Shown here: piece by piece, positions 48,266 to 54,294 of the stretch | How positions within the stretch are numbered: the first letter of the stretch is position 1 | Layout of the letters: every line of letters begins with the position of its first letter | Assembly (NCBI RefSeq): GCF_002898515.1 | Contig: NZ_PPFX01000028.1 | Coordinates: forward strand, 1-54,294 | Reading direction: 5' to 3' | DNA length: 54,294 nucleotides | DNA from: Geothermobacter hydrogeniphilus | GTDB taxonomy: Bacteria > Desulfobacterota > Desulfuromonadia > Desulfuromonadales > Geothermobacteraceae | Program-made: the position numbers and the translations under genes | Notes under the pieces: generated by a model | What the model was told of the DNA's origin: nothing | The model's input: the letters and a program-made list of their open reading frames with translations, nothing else | Databases searched by the model: none

Positions 48266-49243
48266 TTACCAGCGTACCACAGCCGAGCCCCAGGTGAATC
48301 CGCCACCAAAGGCATCAAACAGCAGAATGTCATTCTCTTTGATCAAACCCTTGCGGTTGGCTTCATCCAGGGCGATGGGAATCGAAGCCCCGGAGGTATT
48401 GCCGAAACGATCAACATTGACATAAACCTGATCCTCACGCATTTTCAGACGCTTGGCGGTGGCTTCAAGAATGCGCAGGTTGGCCTGATGCGGAATCATC
48501 ATGTCGATCTGGTCGGCGGTCAGGCTGTTAGCCTCCAACGCCTCCTTTGCGACCTCTGTCAGGGAACGGACTGCCACCTTGAAGACTTCGTTGCCGGCCA
48601 TCTTAAGATACGGGATACGATCAAGAATGCCTTGTTCGGTTGCCGGAGTACGGGTTCCGAACCCGGGCTGATGCAGAAGTTCCCAATAACTGCCGTCGGA
48701 ATGAAGATGGGTTGACAGCACACCATGATCACCGTCCTGCCCTTCAAGCACCACGGCCCCGGCCCCGTCACCGAAAAGAATACAGGTATTGCGATCCTGC
48801 CAGTCGATAATCCGCGACAGACATTCAGCTCCGATGACCAGCGCCTTGCGGACATGGCCCGATTCGATCTGCTGAACAGCGGCATCCAGGGCAAAAACAA
48901 ACCCGCTGCAGGCCGCCGAGACATCATAGGCAAAAGCATTTTTCAGCCCGAGCCCCTCCTGCACCAGGCAGGCCGTGGCAGGCCAGGGAAGATCACCGGT
49001 AATTGTCCCGACAACCAGGAAATCAATCTCCTCGGCGGACACTCCCGCCATCTCCATCGCCTTGCGGGCGGCCTTGACGGCGAGATCGGATGTCTGTTCG
49101 TCATCAGCGGCGATGCGTCGCTCACGGATGCCGGTACGGGCACGGATCCACTCGTCCGAGGTATCGACCATCTGCTCAATATCTTTATTGGTGCGGATGG
49201 TTTCCGGCAGGTAGGAGCCTGTCCCAATAATACGAGCTTTCAT
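48266..49243 (-). CDS. fabH: 3-oxoacyl-ACP synthase III
   Basis: This 325-residue initiating condensing enzyme uses acetyl-CoA or a branched primer with malonyl-ACP. It has the active-site Cys in DVSAACSGFVFALDAA, the His in MMIPHQANLRILEATAKRL and the Asn in RFGNTSGASIPIALDEA. It follows plsX by 51 bases. Confidence 0.97.
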   Translation of the reverse strand: MKARIIGTGSYLPETIRTNKDIEQMVDTSDEWIRARTGIRERRIAADDEQTSDLAVKAARKAMEMAGVSAEEIDFLVVGTITGDLPWPATACLVQEGLGLKNAFAYDVSAACSGFVFALDAAVQQIESGHVRKALVIGAECLSRIIDWQDRNTCILFGDGAGAVVLEGQDGDHGVLSTHLHSDGSYWELLHQPGFGTRTPATEQGILDRIPYLKMAGNEVFKVAVRSLTEVAKEALEANSLTADQIDMMIPHQANLRILEATAKRLKMREDQVYVNVDRFGNTSGASIPIALDEANRKGLIKENDILLFDAFGGGFTWGSAVVRW

Positions 49244-49294
49244 TACAAATCCTTCCTCACCCTCCGGTTGAACATGGCCGGCAGACCTGGCGGA

Positions 49295-50305
49295 TCATCC
49301 GCGGGATGGGCCCTGCAATGCCGCTACCATGTTTTCGTTGACCCGCCTGACAACAGACTCTCTCGCCAAGCGGATACCGTTCATCACCGCCTTGGCATTC
49401 GACCCGCCATGACAGATCATCCCGGTACCGGCAATGCCGAGCAGGGGGGCCCCACCATACTCGGCGTAATCAATCTTCTTGCGCAGACGGCGAAATGCGG
49501 GCCTGGCGAGAAGATAGCCGAGTTTGGCCCGCAGACTGCTTTTCAGCTCCTGCTTCAGCATAGTTCCGATGGCATCGGCAAGTCCCTCAGAAGCCTTGAG
49601 GACGACATTGCCGACAAACCCGTCACAGACGACAACGTCGACGCTGCCGTTGTAGATATCGCGCCCCTCAACATAGCCGACATAATTGAAACCGGCCTTT
49701 TTGAGCAGGTTGTGAGCTCCACGGGTCAGGTCGGTTCCCTTGCTTTCTTCCTCACCATTCGACAGCAGTCCGACCCGTGGCTGTCGTTTGCCGAGAATGT
49801 GCCGGGAATAAACCGCGCCCATCAGGGCAAACTGGGCGAGATGCTGCGGACGGCAATCGACATTGCCCCCGGCGTCGAGCACCAGCGTCTGGTCAAGCAG
49901 GTTGGGCATGACCGTGGCGATGGCCGGCCGGTCAATTCCCTTGATCCGCTTCAGAACGAACATTGCCGCCGCCATGGTCGCCCCGGAATTGCCGGCGCTG
50001 ACAACGGCATGAGCATCGCCGTTTTTGACCAGGTCGAACGCCACCCGCACGGAAGAGTCCTTCTTCTTCCGGACCACATCCGATGGCGAATCGTGCATGC
50101 CGACAACCTCACTGGCATGCCGGATCGATATATCGAGACCCTCGACCCGGTGCCGGCTGAGTTCAGCCGAGACACGCTCGGAGTTACCCACCAGAATGAC
50201 GGGGATATCCCAACGCCGCGCGGCCTCAACAGCTCCGGCGACTTCGACCACGGGCGCGTTGTCCCCCCCCATGGCATCAACCGCGACTACAATTCTCTCG
50301 CTCAA
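49295..50305 (-). CDS. plsX: Phosphate acyltransferase PlsX (TTG start)
   Basis: This 336-residue enzyme makes acyl-phosphate from acyl-ACP for phospholipid synthesis. It begins [17 protein letters not shown] and has [33 protein letters not shown] and [22 protein letters not shown]. The start is TTG at 50305, with GGGAGG seven bases upstream; no ATG or GTG lies closer to the conserved N-terminus. The rpmF-plsX-fabH order is standard. Confidence 0.96.
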   Translation of the reverse strand: MSERIVVAVDAMGGDNAPVVEVAGAVEAARRWDIPVILVGNSERVSAELSRHRVEGLDISIRHASEVVGMHDSPSDVVRKKKDSSVRVAFDLVKNGDAHAVVSAGNSGATMAAAMFVLKRIKGIDRPAIATVMPNLLDQTLVLDAGGNVDCRPQHLAQFALMGAVYSRHILGKRQPRVGLLSNGEEESKGTDLTRGAHNLLKKAGFNYVGYVEGRDIYNGSVDVVVCDGFVGNVVLKASEGLADAIGTMLKQELKSSLRAKLGYLLARPAFRRLRKKIDYAEYGGAPLLGIAGTGMICHGGSNAKAVMNGIRLARESVVRRVNENMVAALQGPSRG

Positions 50306-50317
50306 GCGAAGACCTCC

Positions 50318-50497
50318 CTAGTCTTCGCTGCCGAGGACGTCCTTACCTTTATAAACGCCGCAATTGGGGCAGGCTCGATGCGGCTGTTTCGGCTCATTGC
50401 ATTGCGGGCAGAGAGAAAGCGCGGGCGCGGAAAGAGAATCGTGGGAACGACGCATATCACGTTTGGACTTGGATGTTTTTTTCTTCGGTACAGCCAT
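50318..50497 (-). CDS. rpmF: 50S ribosomal protein L32
   Basis: This short 59-residue frame starts [20 protein letters not shown] and contains two CxxC pairs (LCPQCNEP and ACPNCG), so it is the zinc-binding form of L32. It ends [11 protein letters not shown]. It lies between the DUF177 gene and plsX, the standard order. Confidence 0.96.
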   Translation of the reverse strand: MAVPKKKTSKSKRDMRRSHDSLSAPALSLCPQCNEPKQPHRACPNCGVYKGKDVLGSED

Positions 50498-50565
50498 GAA
50501 CTTGACTCCTTGTGCGGGGGCGGGCCCCGTTTTCTATAATAGGACATAATGCCCGGGTCGGCGCA

Positions 50566-51138
50566 TCATTCCTTATCGAGTTTCAGGTTTTTCAGTGCCG
50601 CAAACCTGTTATTGAAATCATCATTCCGGCAACCGCAGTCGCCCCGGTTCAGGTCCTGTCCGCAACGGGCGCAGAGCCCGGCGCAAGCAGCATCGCACAA
50701 CGGCTTCGCCGGCAGGGCGAGAATCAACTGTTCCGCGAAAATATCATGTAGCTCGATGACATCCCCGGGAGCGTGAACCAGTCCGAGGTCATCGGCGGTG
50801 AGTTCAACCCCCTCACCCTCCTCATCCTCGGCCATACTGATCTCGGGCAGCTGACGGGCAAAGGTCAGATCGAACCCCCCGTCAAGATGCTGGTCGAACT
50901 CTTTCAGACAACGACTACAGGAAAGAACAGCGTCACAACTGACATGACCGCTCACCTGCAACAGGTCGGAAATCCAGCGAACCTCAAGACTGACCGCGAT
51001 CGGGGTGACGAACCGACAGGCACCCTGGTCCTGCAGAGCAGCCAGAACGACGAGATCTTCCGCTGCCACATCGGCAGCGGCCGACAACCCCTGCTCCGGT
51101 ATCTTTTCCCAGTTGATCGTGAACAAAAACAGCCTCAT
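50566..51138 (-). CDS. DUF177 / YceD-family protein
   Basis: This 190-residue protein has the DUF177 pattern: VSCDAVLSCSRCLKEFDQHL in the middle, an acidic patch, then VIELHDIFAEQLILALPAKPLC and a C-terminal cysteine cluster (CDAACAGLCARCGQDLNRGDC). It lies upstream of rpmF, as almost always; in plants and bacteria the family is linked to 23S rRNA metabolism. The ATG at 51138 has no ribosome site and lies only about 10 bases after the predicted transcription start; the longer frame to 51432 was rejected because it crosses the promoter. Confidence 0.9.
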   Translation of the reverse strand: MRLFLFTINWEKIPEQGLSAAADVAAEDLVVLAALQDQGACRFVTPIAVSLEVRWISDLLQVSGHVSCDAVLSCSRCLKEFDQHLDGGFDLTFARQLPEISMAEDEEGEGVELTADDLGLVHAPGDVIELHDIFAEQLILALPAKPLCDAACAGLCARCGQDLNRGDCGCRNDDFNNRFAALKNLKLDKE

Positions 51139-51154
51139 CGGAACGAAAGCGGGT

Positions 51155-51182
51155 AGTATAAGACCTGCCCCGTCCATGTCAA
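51155..51182 (-). promoter_or_regulatory. Strong sigma-70 promoter of the DUF177-rpmF-plsX-fab operon
   Basis: On the minus strand a perfect TTGACA (51182-51177) and TATACT (51160-51155) are separated by 16 bases. It is the best promoter in the window and points into the long minus-strand run. The predicted start is near 51148, giving a very short leader before the ATG at 51138. Confidence 0.8.
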
Positions 51183-51355
51183 GGAAAATCCCTGAAAACA
51201 GGCGCCCCGGCGCGGGTTTTTCTATTAGCCTATTCCTGACTATTTTGCAAGCGGTTTCCAGCCCGCGAGGGCTATTGACTTGGCCCGTCAAGGTGATTAG
51301 CCTGACGGGAAACGACCCTTCACGAGTGGGCCACTTAACGTCAAAGGAAACCTTC

Positions 51356-52144
51356 TTGCAGAAAGACCCCACCAACAACGCCTGCGAAAGCACCTCGCCG
51401 ACAACCGCCATAGAGCGACTGCTCCGCATCATGGCCGCCCTGCGGGCTCCCGGAGGCTGCCCCTGGGATGTTCGCCAGTCTCCGGAAAGCCTGCGGCCCT
51501 ACATTCTTGAAGAAGCCTACGAAGCCGTGGAAGCAATCTCCTCGGGCGATATGCATAACATACGTGATGAACTGGGCGACCTACTGCTCCAGGTCGTTTT
51601 TCAGGCACAGATTTTCGCCGAAAAGGGAGAATTCAATTTCAACGATATCGCCGACACGATCAGCAACAAGCTGATCCGGCGCCATCCTCATGTTTTCGCC
51701 GACGCCACATTTCAGAGCGAGGAAGAACTTCATCGTCAATGGGATGCCATCAAGCGTCAGGAACGGGGCGGCAACTCCGGCAGTTCATGTTATCTTGATG
51801 ACATCACGACCAATCTTCCGGCCCTGATGAAGGCCCAGAAACTGGTCAACCGGATGGCAAAGGGCAATGCCCCGCTTCCACAGGACATTACGTCACTGGT
51901 GCCGGCGTTGTCGCCTCGGGATAACGGATCGGATATCCACCGCCGGATCGGCGACCTGCTGTTCAGCGTCGTCACGCTGGCCGGAAAACACGGATGCGAT
52001 GCTGAAACAGCCCTGCTCGACGCCTGCAGAAGAGTGGATGCGACGATTCACGGCGGAGAATCACGGCATGAAAATCAGCCACCGACAGCGGACGGCACCA
52101 GGGATGAGCCGCAACCTTCCACAGCACCGAAATCGAACCGTTGA
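51356..52144 (+). CDS. mazG: Nucleoside triphosphate pyrophosphohydrolase MazG (TTG start)
   Basis: This protein of about 262 residues hydrolyses NTPs and dNTPs to the monophosphates. The N-terminal MazG domain has RIMAALRAPGGCPWDVRQSPESL, EEAYEAVEAI and ELGDLLLQVVFQAQI, the EExxE / ExxD metal sites; a second partial domain follows (RRIGDLLFSVVTLA). I chose TTG at 51356, with AAGGA seven bases upstream; the frame is open back to 51005, through the promoter of the opposite operon, and has no ribosome site there. Confidence 0.9.
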   Translation: MQKDPTNNACESTSPTTAIERLLRIMAALRAPGGCPWDVRQSPESLRPYILEEAYEAVEAISSGDMHNIRDELGDLLLQVVFQAQIFAEKGEFNFNDIADTISNKLIRRHPHVFADATFQSEEELHRQWDAIKRQERGGNSGSSCYLDDITTNLPALMKAQKLVNRMAKGNAPLPQDITSLVPALSPRDNGSDIHRRIGDLLFSVVTLAGKHGCDAETALLDACRRVDATIHGGESRHENQPPTADGTRDEPQPSTAPKSNR

Positions 52145-52201
52145 GGTCGCCATTACCGCTGTCTCGACAAAAAACCGTGCCGTTTCAGGGCTCTTTCACC
52201 G

Positions 52202-52247
52202 TTTTCCACACCTGTTGTTGAAAAGCTGTGTAAAAGGCTGTGAACAA
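52202..52247. promoter_or_regulatory. Cluster of three near-consensus DnaA boxes
   Basis: TTTTCCACA (52202-52210), TGTGTAAAA (52227-52235) and TGTGAACAA (52239-52247) each differ by one base from TTATNCACA or its complement. An AT-rich run (CACATTTTTTAG, then AAAAATAACCCCTTTAAAAC) follows within 80 bases. They lie in the 269-base gap between mazG and fxsA. It may be a DnaA-binding control site or a fossil or active origin; dnaA and dnaN are not in the window. Confidence 0.4.
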
Positions 52248-52413
52248 CTACCACCCGTGGTGACAACTTGGCGCACCTGGCACATTGCACATTTTTTAGT
52301 CAGCAAAAATAACCCCTTTAAAACATGACGTTAGCAGCATTTTCGCAGATATGGTAGACACCTAATGAAGCTTAAACCGATATGTTAGTTTTTCATATCA
52401 GAGAGAGGTTGTC

Positions 52414-52806
52414 GTGTTCATAACCCTGATAGTCATCTTCATTCTGGTTCCGATTCTCGAAGTCTACACCCTGATTCAGGCGGGAGCCCTGATCGGTGTC
52501 GGACCGACCATCGCGCTGATCCTGCTGACCGGCATCGCCGGCGCCTGGCTGGCCAGATCGCAGGGGCTGGAACTGGTCCAGCGCATTCAGAGCGAACTGG
52601 CCGCGGGGCGCATGCCGACCGAAGAACTGATCGACGGCGCGATGGTTCTGGTCGGGGGGGTGGTACTGCTGACGCCGGGGTTCTGGACCGACCTGTGCGG
52701 CTTCATCTGTCTGGTTCCCGGCACTCGTAACCTGGTCAAAAAATTGCTGCGGCGCTGGTTCGAAAACCAGCGCCGCAAAGGGACCATTCAGTTTCGGCGG
52801 TTTTGA
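52414..52806 (+). CDS. fxsA: FxsA-family membrane protein
   Basis: This 130-residue protein has two to three membrane helices. It starts MFITLIVIFILVPILEVYTLIQAGALIG and has the family turn GIAGAWLARSQGLELVQRIQSELAAGRMPTEELIDGAMVLVGGVVLLTPGFWTDLCGF. E. coli FxsA affects exclusion of phage T7 by F plasmids; its chromosomal role is unknown. The start is GTG at 52414 after GAGAGAGG. Confidence 0.93.
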   Translation: MFITLIVIFILVPILEVYTLIQAGALIGVGPTIALILLTGIAGAWLARSQGLELVQRIQSELAAGRMPTEELIDGAMVLVGGVVLLTPGFWTDLCGFICLVPGTRNLVKKLLRRWFENQRRKGTIQFRRF

Positions 52807-53079
52807 GGATTCCTGTAAGGTTTTTCGTCACTGATCATCATCCGCGCCGCCCCACCTGCCGGACCATGGCCATACGCGTGGTAGCCATCTTTCGGTATGG
52901 TCAGGCAAATCCCCCATAGGAATCCAAACCCTCCTGTTGACAACAAATCAAAACCCCGAAACAGTGGGCAACTCACTGTAGAACTACATTACCGAGGGCA
53001 CTTAGCCAATCCATGTGGATGGTAACTGTAGCTGGCGGTGCCGGCGGGCGGCCGAACGACCTGGTCGTCAAGACGATAT
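52807..53079. other. Gap with no supported gene
   Basis: About 270 bases after fxsA hold no frame with recognisable coding sequence, no clear terminator and no element copy. The sequence has short inverted stretches but nothing I can name. Confidence 0.5.
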
Positions 53080-53274
53080 TCTGCGCTGATGAAATTCATG
53101 AGCGACCTTCTCGTGCAACGATTAAACAACGTCCCAACGTCCCGCACAGGGGATCATTGGCCGAGGTGAAGCCGACCAGCGGTTCTCGAAGTACGGGGTG
53201 ACGCCGTCCTCCTGAAGGATGGCGGGGCTTTCCCGGACGAACCTTCTGATTTCGTAGACAACTTCATTTTTCAT
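53080..53274 (-). pseudogene. Decayed QueG-like 4Fe-4S protein, N-terminal fragment
   Basis: From ATG at 53274 (GGGAG upstream) the frame reads KNEVVYEIRRFVRESPAI, then GVTPYFENRW, and stops at 53122. Shifting frame after GAGAACCG gives LVGFTSANDPLCGTLG. The pattern PYF-x-x-x-LVGF-x-SA-x-DPL is what I recognise from the N-terminus of epoxyqueuosine-reductase-like iron-sulfur proteins in deltaproteobacteria. The rest, including all Cys clusters, is missing. It is therefore read as a frameshifted and truncated remnant downstream of the selenoprotein gene. Confidence 0.6.
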
Positions 53275-53298
53275 CGGTATGGGCTCCCTTATTGAAAA

Positions 53299-54090
53299 CT
53301 AATGCGCCTCCTTGCGCAGCTGCCGTTCGCGCAGGTCATCCTTGGCCCAGACATAGGGGAGCTCGATAATTGCCCCCGGCGGCGACAATTCCTCGGCATG
53401 GCGCAGGCAGTCGCGGAGGACCGCCTCGTGGGTCGCTGTATCGCCCACATCCCCGAGGGTCAGACCGAAGGGATGCTGTACATACAGGGCCTTGGAAGGC
53501 TTGACAAGCTGAGTCATCTCCTTGACCAAGCTCAGGGAGACGGTGGCCATTCCCATCTGGTCCAACACGCGCTGAATCAGTCCCACGGACTGACTGCACA
53601 CCGGTCACGACGGCACCAACAGGGCCAGGTCCACCTGATCCCGCTGGAGTTCGACTCCGACTTGGGGGGCGATATCCGCAAGCAGCCGCTCGGTTTGGGG
53701 GATAAAGCCCATGAAGGAAAAATGCCTGGGAGCGGTGGCGCCTATCTCCTCGTGCCGCTGAAGACGGTTCAGCAAGGACAGCGGAAATACGCAGTCGAGA
53801 TCCTGTAGGGCTCGCCGGGTGTTGTACCCCGGGTGAGCCAGGGCAATCGCCTCGATGGGGGTCTCATTGGGGATGATGCGGAAGGAGTCGTCGCCCGTGG
53901 GGCTTTTGGTGGTGAACGGCTGCTGTTTTTCGCGCAAGTAGGCCCCCGAGGTGGTTACCAGGGCCACCCGGCACTGCTGTACAGGCTTTTTGAGTGGGAC
54001 CGGATGCGTCGGCTGGTCAAAACGGGTCCAGTCGAAATCGGGCAACACCTTTTGGCGGATGAACTCTTTTTCAATCGCGGTGAAATCCAT
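53299..54090 (-). CDS. Selenoprotein, glycine/betaine/sarcosine/D-proline reductase B family
   Basis: Two consecutive same-frame segments (161 and about 100 residues) are separated only by a TGA at 53607-53605. Read as selenocysteine it gives a 263-residue protein with DLALLVPS-U-PVCSQSVGLIQRV, the U-x-x-C active site of PrdB-type subunits, with Sec at residue 162. A hairpin fitting a bacterial SECIS lies right after the UGA. These subunits, with pyruvoyl partners, reductively cleave amino acids or amines; no pyruvoyl (PrdA/GrdE) subunit is in the window, so the substrate is unknown. The start at 54090 follows GGAGG by six bases; the stop is TAG. Confidence 0.85.
53577..53607 (-). promoter_or_regulatory. 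UGA selenocysteine codon with SECIS-like hairpin
   Basis: The TGA is at 53607-53605. Eleven bases later TCAGTCC (53593-53587), loop GTG (53586-53584) and GGACTGA (53583-53577) form a perfect seven-pair upper stem with GU in the loop. This distance and the loop GU match the bacterial SECIS as known from fdhF. Confidence 0.75.
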
Positions 54091-54126
54091 GCATTACCTC
54101 CGGGCAGAAAGGAGCAGAGAAAGAAA

Positions 54127-54213
54127 TCAAGGGACAACACAGCGGATGCCTCCCTCCTTGAGGCCAGGGCGGAAGCAGCCGTTACAGGAGATGCCAAGCA
54201 CTTTCATCTTCAT
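54127..54213 (-). CDS. Possible 28-residue Cys-containing peptide upstream of the selenoprotein
   Basis: From ATG at 54213, preceded by GGAGG, the frame encodes a 28-residue peptide starting MKMKVLGISCNGCFR and ending GIRCVVP, with a CxxC and one further Cys. It lies 36 bases before the selenoprotein start on the same strand. I do not recognise it. It may be a real small protein, a translated leader, or the stump of a longer gene cut by the insertion sequence next to it. Confidence 0.35.
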   Translation of the reverse strand: MKMKVLGISCNGCFRPGLKEGGIRCVVP

Positions 54214-54243
54214 GCCTCCTTTCTTAAACTACGGACTTTTAGT

Positions 54244-54294
54244 AATGACAACCTAAAATTGACCACCTGTGCTAACCGAAAATTGACCACCCCG
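54244..54294. mobile_element. Likely end of an IS21-type insertion sequence
   Basis: AAAATTGACCACC occurs twice (54255-54267 and 54279-54291), 24 bases apart, after TGACAACC at about 54246. Repeated TTGACCA motifs near the terminus are typical of IS21-family ends. The transposase would lie beyond the window, so this is a partial call. Confidence 0.45.

Noticed and set aside
51005-51355. Longer mazG start at 51005
   Set aside because: It would cross the promoter and first codons of the opposite operon and lacks a ribosome site; TTG at 51356 has AAGGA and fits the family length.
53605-53607. TGA as a true stop splitting two separate genes
   Set aside because: The downstream segment has no ribosome site, the frame is unchanged, the junction gives the U-x-x-C family motif, and a SECIS-like hairpin follows.

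Overview
The window is a chromosomal segment with about 58-60% GC by eye. It most likely comes from a deltaproteobacterium of the Desulfuromonadia (Geobacter / Desulfuromonas / Pelobacter-like). This inference rests on gene order (surE-pcm-nlpD-rpoS next to ihfA-pheST-rplT-rpmI-infC-thrS), an AddAB-type repair pair, the ExeA/GspB pair, and a selenocysteine-containing GrdB/PrdB-type reductase subunit. No 16S gene is present, so the species cannot be fixed. Most genes lie on the minus strand.

Layout, left to right. (1) 0.2-9.5 kb, minus: a membrane diguanylate cyclase, a BamE-like lipoprotein, then the tightly overlapping set vanZ-like > addB > addA > rsgA. (2) 9.6-12.2 kb, plus: an LEA-type lipoprotein translationally coupled to an M1-type metallopeptidase. 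(3) 12.2-17.2 kb, minus: ExeA/GspA ATPase plus GspB (with a 12 x 15 bp coding minisatellite), a ferritin-like protein, a BioD/DRTGG ATPase and a Tat-exported DUF882 protein. (4) 17.3-30 kb, minus: tRNA-Arg, apt, rpoS, nlpD, a DedA-like protein, pcm, surE, a MerR regulator, ihfA, pheT, pheS, rplT, rpmI, infC (ATC start), thrS and tRNA-Val. (5) 30.5-36.1 kb: an acyl-CoA synthetase, FadL and a VolA/Pla-1-like surface lipase, which together look like a lipid-scavenging locus. (6) 36.3-51.1 kb, minus: one long run of hom, an orphan M17-N-like protein, nusB, ribH, ribBA, ribE, ribD, nrdR, dCMP deaminase, glyA, rpiB, fabF, acpP, fabG, fabD, fabH, plsX, rpmF and DUF177, read from a strong promoter at 51.16 kb. 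(7) 51.4-52.8 kb, plus: mazG and fxsA, separated by a cluster of near-consensus DnaA boxes. (8) 53-54.3 kb, minus: a decayed QueG-like iron-sulfur protein, a selenoprotein of the glycine/betaine/sarcosine/D-proline reductase B family read through an in-frame UGA with a SECIS-like hairpin, a tiny Cys-containing frame, and what looks like the end of an IS21-type insertion sequence at the window edge.

Most of this is housekeeping. The least expected signal is a dispersed palindromic element of about 162 bp, bounded by CCTGAATC/GATTCAGG inverted ends, with four near-complete copies (about 51, 16425, 26447 and 30272) plus deleted and end-only derivatives. Two copies are flanked by exact 4-bp AT-only direct repeats (TATA, TAAA), as expected of a MITE-like mobile element. 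I do not recognise it as a described family. No CRISPR array, prophage, defence island or biosynthetic cluster was seen.
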